Shown here: piece after piece, positions 60,001 to 64,000 of the stretch
Position numbering within the stretch: position 1 is the first letter of the stretch
Layout: each line of letters starts with the position of its first letter
NCBI GenBank assembly: GCA_963580455.1
Contig: OY756958.1
Location: forward strand, 25,494,501 to 25,558,500
Reading direction: 5' to 3'
Length of the DNA stretch: 64,000 nucleotides
From: Euonymus europaeus
Taxonomy: Eukaryota; Streptophyta; Magnoliopsida; Celastrales; Celastraceae
Made by a program: the position numbers and the translations under genes
The notes under the pieces: generated by a model
What the model saw: only the letters and a program-made list of their open reading frames with translations
What the model was told of the DNA's origin: nothing
The model's database searches: none

Positions 60001-62970
60001 GTTCAGAAGAAACCCCTCATTTTTTTTATTACACACCAAAAAAGTCCTTTTGAGGGGCTCATTTGGACAGAAAAATAGAAGTAGAGGGATTTATTTGGAT
60101 GGCAAAAAGGGCTCCTTTAGTCTGAAAATAGAAGTTAAAGAGCTTATTTTGAACAAAATAGAGTCGAGTGGCTAATGCCCAAATTTGCTGCATTATTCTC
60201 ATGAGGGTAACTGATCTAAACAAACTCAGTGCAAACACATCTACCTAGAGAAAGTGCGTGGGAGGGACCAAATAGCCTCTTGACATGATGGCATACCAAA
60301 CTAATAACAACCAATGCAACAAACACTTAGGCTTGGCATGAGACAGGGGGCCTTCCCAATGGGAATGATAGAAGTGCAGCAAAAGAAATGTCCTAAACAC
60401 CCCCTGCAAAAGAAAGACAACTCTCCATGCTTTTCTCATCCCCAAAAGATCGTATTGAAATACTATCACCAATCTTGCATTGAAAAAGACAAAATGATAT
60501 CTGACACCAAGCTACTGCAGGCTTCACCTGAAAAATGTTAAGGCAAAGACAAACCATGGAAAAGTATCTTACCATTTGTGTTCCAAATTCTTGCTTGTCC
60601 ATCATACGAACCCGTCGCAATCAATGTACCGTTACTCTACATAAAGGTTGGTACAACAAAGATAACCCTCAGCAGGAAAGGCGATGATAAAGATACTCAA
60701 CAAGGCACACTGGTCATTGCTTATTCATTTATTAAATAAACTCAAGAAGGCATTGAATCATTGTGATTGTCCATGAGGTTCAGCTTAGAACAAAGATGAG
60801 AAACCTCATATCAGAAATGAGGAATTAATTAACGACTTATCCTACCCTTTTCCACTTATGCTTTTCCTTAAGGAAAATAACATTCACATTATTGGCCTTC
60901 AATCTAAGCCAATTCAATTGAGATCGTCCAGCCAATTCTTGCATTTCCTTCACGAGCTTTCTTATACTAACAAATTATATTCCAAAACAAAATAGAGTCA
61001 ACTATACAAATTACAAGGCATAATATTATCCTTTATGGCTGAGAAAATTCCCATTCATTGATGTATGACTGACTTGAACAGCCGATTTAACATATATTTT
61101 TTTTAGTTCCTTGACACATTTAGTTCACTACAACTTTGAATTATTGTGCTGAAATTTACGTTTTTGTCTTCATGCTCGTGTTTTGAATAACAGAAACAAA
61201 CAGCCTTGATTGCATACTTTAAACCTATTCATTCCACGTGCAAATGCTTGCAAAGATATAGTCAAAATGGACAATTTGAAGGATCAAAACCAAAAAAACA
61301 ACAGCATGATGATTCATTAGCAATTGCTAATAAGAACTTAAGCCTGTTACAGAACTCACATTCCAATCAAGAGTGGTGACATCTTTACTCTTCTCATTTG
61401 TTTTTCCCTTTACATGCTTCAGGACCAACACATTCAAAGGACCATTTTGAAAAGTAGACCTTGAGGTGCCATCAGCTATGGTCCAAATACGTGCCGTCGA
61501 ATCACCAGATCTAAAAAAAATTGAATGATAAAAGAGAAGGTGAAAAATTAGAAGACCTTAAAATTTCAACAAGGCCATACATAATTATCACCATCATCAT
61601 AGTCAAGTTACTATACCCCAATGCACAAATTGCTCCTTGATCCAACTAAGATATTCACATCCTTATGTTACAGGTAATATGCCACCAATTCATGATTCAG
61701 CATGGTCAAAAAATGAACAGAAGATATTCATATGCTAGGGGAAATCATCAAGAACTTATGACATGAATCAGACAGCAAGGTAAAGGTAAACAAGGCTTCG
61801 CAGTGGGCGGGGTTGGGGACAAACAAGATATACGCAGACCTTATCGGCTTATCCCACATAATATGTGAAGAGCAAGAATTGAACATGTGACCTCTAAATA
61901 TAAAGAAAACTCAACTCTAAGGAAACTTATTCAATCGATAAGACTCCGAGTTTGACCATGAACAAGTCGTGTTTCTATCTGCCAAAAAAAGAGATTCATT
62001 TGCAACATGACATGCTTCGGTCAAAACCCACAACGTTGTAAATAACACCAAACCCTGCCCCTTTATTCAGATGAATTGCTTTTAATTTGTTACACACAAC
62101 ATATAAGTGAAAAAAGGGTACTATGAGTCTAAAGTAGTCTTCAGTCCAAACTTCTCCCAAAGCACCTCAAATTAGTTTTGATACAGAAAGCCTATGATTC
62201 AATGTTCAAAACATTTGATTCAACATTCATAAACATACTTATGGATCATTAATGATCGAAATACACATATATAAGACACACATGAGACCACATCAATGTA
62301 AACTTACAAGATTCTGATGATAAGAAGTCTAGGTTAGTTAAGAAATCCTTATTTAAGTCAACTAATTAGATCTAGTTTAGGAATCCTTATTTAAGTCAAA
62401 TAATTAGATAGAACCATTATGAGCGTTCTATACTAGATTTATTCTGCTTTTCGGGGTATTCTTGCTCAAATTACTTTGGGCTAGTGTAAATTCATTATGT
62501 GCGTTATACACTAGAGATTTTATTAGGGTTCAATTATGTGAATTCTACGAATCAAATCTATCTTTTATTTTCTTTGTTGATGCTTCAATTGGATTGGATT
62601 TGTTTGTTGTGGGATTCTGAACCATTCCTCAACATATTCAATCTAAAGTAAGAGATAAAACTGTAAGGAAACAACTAGTTCTCTTAAAAGAATCAATTTA
62701 ATTACTCACCCAGATGCAAGAAGAGAACCTGTTGGACTCCATGCACAAGCACAAACCTATAGAGAGAGAAAAAGAAACAGATTGTCATCAAGCATAAAAA
62801 CATATGGGGTAATGGGTGAGAGGAAAACAAAAATCTGAACAGAACAAAATGAAGGAAAATGGAGAACAAAGAAACCTCAGAAGTGTGCCCTTCCAAAACT
62901 GTCACATCCGAACTAGTAATTTCACATCCCTGCGATGTTGATGTTGTAGATATATCCATTGGTTCTGGTC
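57063..62970 (-). CDS. HOS15: HOS15, WD40-repeat co-repressor and E3 substrate receptor (5' exons beyond window)
   Basis: Exons present (minus strand): 62970-62876, 62756-62710, 61510-61360, 60636-60573, 59574-59416, 59332-59211, 58471-58397, 58079-58026, 57943-57870, 57577-57503, 57282-57063 (TAA at 57063-57065). All join in frame, giving 377 residues from [20 protein letters not shown] through the WD40 propeller to [15 protein letters not shown] repeats are clear ([76 protein letters not shown]). The N-terminal LisH domain is missing because it lies beyond 64000 or in an unrecognised upstream exon. HOS15 (Arabidopsis At5g67320) is a TBL1-like nuclear protein that pairs with histone deacetylase HDA9 and the CUL4-DDB1 ligase in cold, abscisic-acid, flowering and immune control (family knowledge). 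One residue difference at a junction (GHR for GHQ) is harmless. Confidence 0.93.
58150..58236 (-). mobile_element. Solo LTR of the short TRIM family, in a HOS15 intron
   Basis: The 87-bp segment TGAAGATTATTTACTTTGCC...TGTATTCTAACA matches the LTRs at 3591-3675 and 3840-3925 over nearly its whole length. Only one LTR is present and no internal sequence. It lies between the HOS15 exons ending 58397 and starting 58079. Target duplication not evident. Confidence 0.75.
62343..62410. repeat. Short tandem duplication in a HOS15 intron
   Basis: AAATCCTTATTTAAGTCAAC-TAATTAGAT is followed some 37 bases later by GAATCCTTATTTAAGTCAAA-TAATTAGAT. It lies in AT-rich intron DNA (61511-62709) that has no other recognisable feature. 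Confidence 0.6.
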
Positions 62971-63379
62971 CTATTGAAAACAATGCTTTCATAGATCAAA
63001 AATGGGAAACCTAATAATAGACAAAATATAGAGGGAAAAAATGGAAATAGATAAGGATGAGAAAAGGAAGTATGAGTTGCATAGCACATACTGACATACA
63101 CAGTATCACTTAAATGCAGTCCCTTATGACAACTCCTCACCCCATCTTTAGAGAAGTTTATGATTTATTTCCGATATTTTCTTTCATACCCATGCAACGA
63201 GCAAAAAGAATAATGCAGTTCAAAATATTTTCCCTAGGCTGCTCTCTTAATCATATGGGTACAAATTGTTTCTTACAGCAGACATACACATTGCAAACAA
63301 TTTATGTCTAATTCATGATGAGTTCCCTAGCTTTGATTCTACAAAAATATTTATATGTTTTTACTACAATGTAAAAGCA

Positions 63380-63950
63380 CAGTGTAAATGAGCCGAGCTG
63401 CTTGTTCGGCTCGAAAAAAGCTCATTCGTGTTCGACTCGACTCATAAATGAGCCGAGCTTGAGCTTGATTTTAAAGCTCGATTCGTAAATGAGCCGAGCT
63501 TGAGTAACACAAAGCTCGGCTCGTTAAGGCTCGCTAGCTAACTTGTTGGTTCGGCTCAATTATATTATATATATAGTTATAGTTATATATATGTGTGTAA
63601 TAGTTCCTTTGATTTCAATTTAACATTATTAATATGTTTGAATGTAATAAACTATTCATGTAATTCAATGTATCATTAACTCATTAAGTATCATCATTAT
63701 TATTAGTATATTACATGAGTACTAAAAATTAACATGTATTTATTACTTAAAATATTTTTGCCCAATTATTTGGTGTTTTATCAATACATTAAGATTGTTA
63801 GCTATTAACGAGCCAAGCTCGAGCTCAACTCATTTAGTGATTTACCGAGATTTTAACGAGCCAAGCTTGAGCTCAACTCGTTTAGGGATTTCTCGAGTTT
63901 TTAACAAGTCTAGCACGAGCTCCTCTCGGCTCAGCTCGTTTACACCCCTA
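63380..63950. mobile_element. GAGCCGAGC-rich transposon-like element near the right edge
   Basis: The left part (63380-63560) repeats AAATGAGCCGAGCTTGAG several times. The right part (63806-63950) repeats the complementary AACGAGCCAAGCTYGAGCTC. The outer ends are inverted repeats, AGTGTAAATGAGCCGAGC on the left and AGGGGTGTAAACGAGCTGAG on the right strand. The AT-rich middle encodes nothing. This is a common plant non-autonomous DNA-transposon type, hAT-like in its ends, but no 8-bp duplication was found. It is intronic or upstream of the visible HOS15 exons. Confidence 0.6.
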
Positions 63951-64000
63951 CAAGGACCGCAACCCAAAGCTACAAAGAGGAGAGTGTGATAGCCTCCAAA

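Noticed and set aside
1..64000. tRNA, rRNA or snoRNA genes, and CRISPR-like arrays.
   Set aside because: I scanned by eye for B-box motifs, rRNA cores and regularly spaced repeats and saw none; the tandem repeats present are adjacent units without spacers. A tRNA could still be missed without a computed search.

Overview
The window is nuclear DNA of a flowering plant, almost certainly a eudicot. It is AT-rich and has GT-AG introns. It encodes plant-specific proteins (SRFR1, a lysine-rich arabinogalactan protein, a PPR protein, an ARM-type U-box ligase, HOS15, a QALGGH zinc finger with an EAR tail). Non-coding DNA is full of small plant transposons (TRIMs, hAT, Tourist/Harbinger and Mutator-like elements). 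I could not place the species; a woody rosid would fit, but that is a guess.

Layout. 367-17006 (+): SRFR1, 23 coding exons, 1105 residues, with introns swollen by at least six inserted elements. 17944-20057 (-): a PPR gene whose 3' end has been tandemly duplicated. 21753-22956 (+): an AGP17/18-type arabinogalactan protein. 24036-28299 (-): a conserved plant coiled-coil protein of unknown function. 32178-36721 (-): PUB4, with a 5'UTR exon at about 39183-39270. 39300-49560: a 10-kb transposon field with a retroposon, an inverted-repeat element holding a broken TMK-like receptor-kinase fragment, a Tourist-like MITE, and a Mutator-like element holding a FAR1-type DNA-binding domain with one premature stop. 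49594-50172 (-): an intronless C2H2 zinc-finger repressor. 50250-55660: mostly empty. 55671-55802 (-): an isolated first exon resembling the NOXY2/NFD6 family. 57063-62970 (-): the last 11 exons of HOS15, whose N-terminal exons lie beyond the right edge.

The genes are independent single transcription units, not an operon. From memory of Arabidopsis, SRFR1 sits beside AGP18 on chromosome 4 (At4g37450/37460), while a PUB4 relative sits close to HOS15 on chromosome 5 (At5g67320-67340). The window therefore joins two blocks that are separate in Arabidopsis. SRFR1 (negative regulator of effector-triggered immunity), PUB4 (immune and developmental ubiquitin ligase) and HOS15 (histone deacetylation and protein-turnover adaptor) all touch stress signalling, but nothing in the sequence shows co-regulation.

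I found no clear new multigene system. The most unusual structures are: a TRIM retrotransposon with inverted instead of direct LTRs yet a clean target duplication; a 136-bp GC-rich insert of unknown identity between perfect 17-bp repeats; a hAT element carrying two adjacent Harbinger-like MITEs inside an SRFR1 intron; the Mutator-like element that kept a FAR1 zinc finger but lost its transposase; and a possible PPR start codon assembled by splicing. All exon models were read by eye from splice signals and protein similarity.
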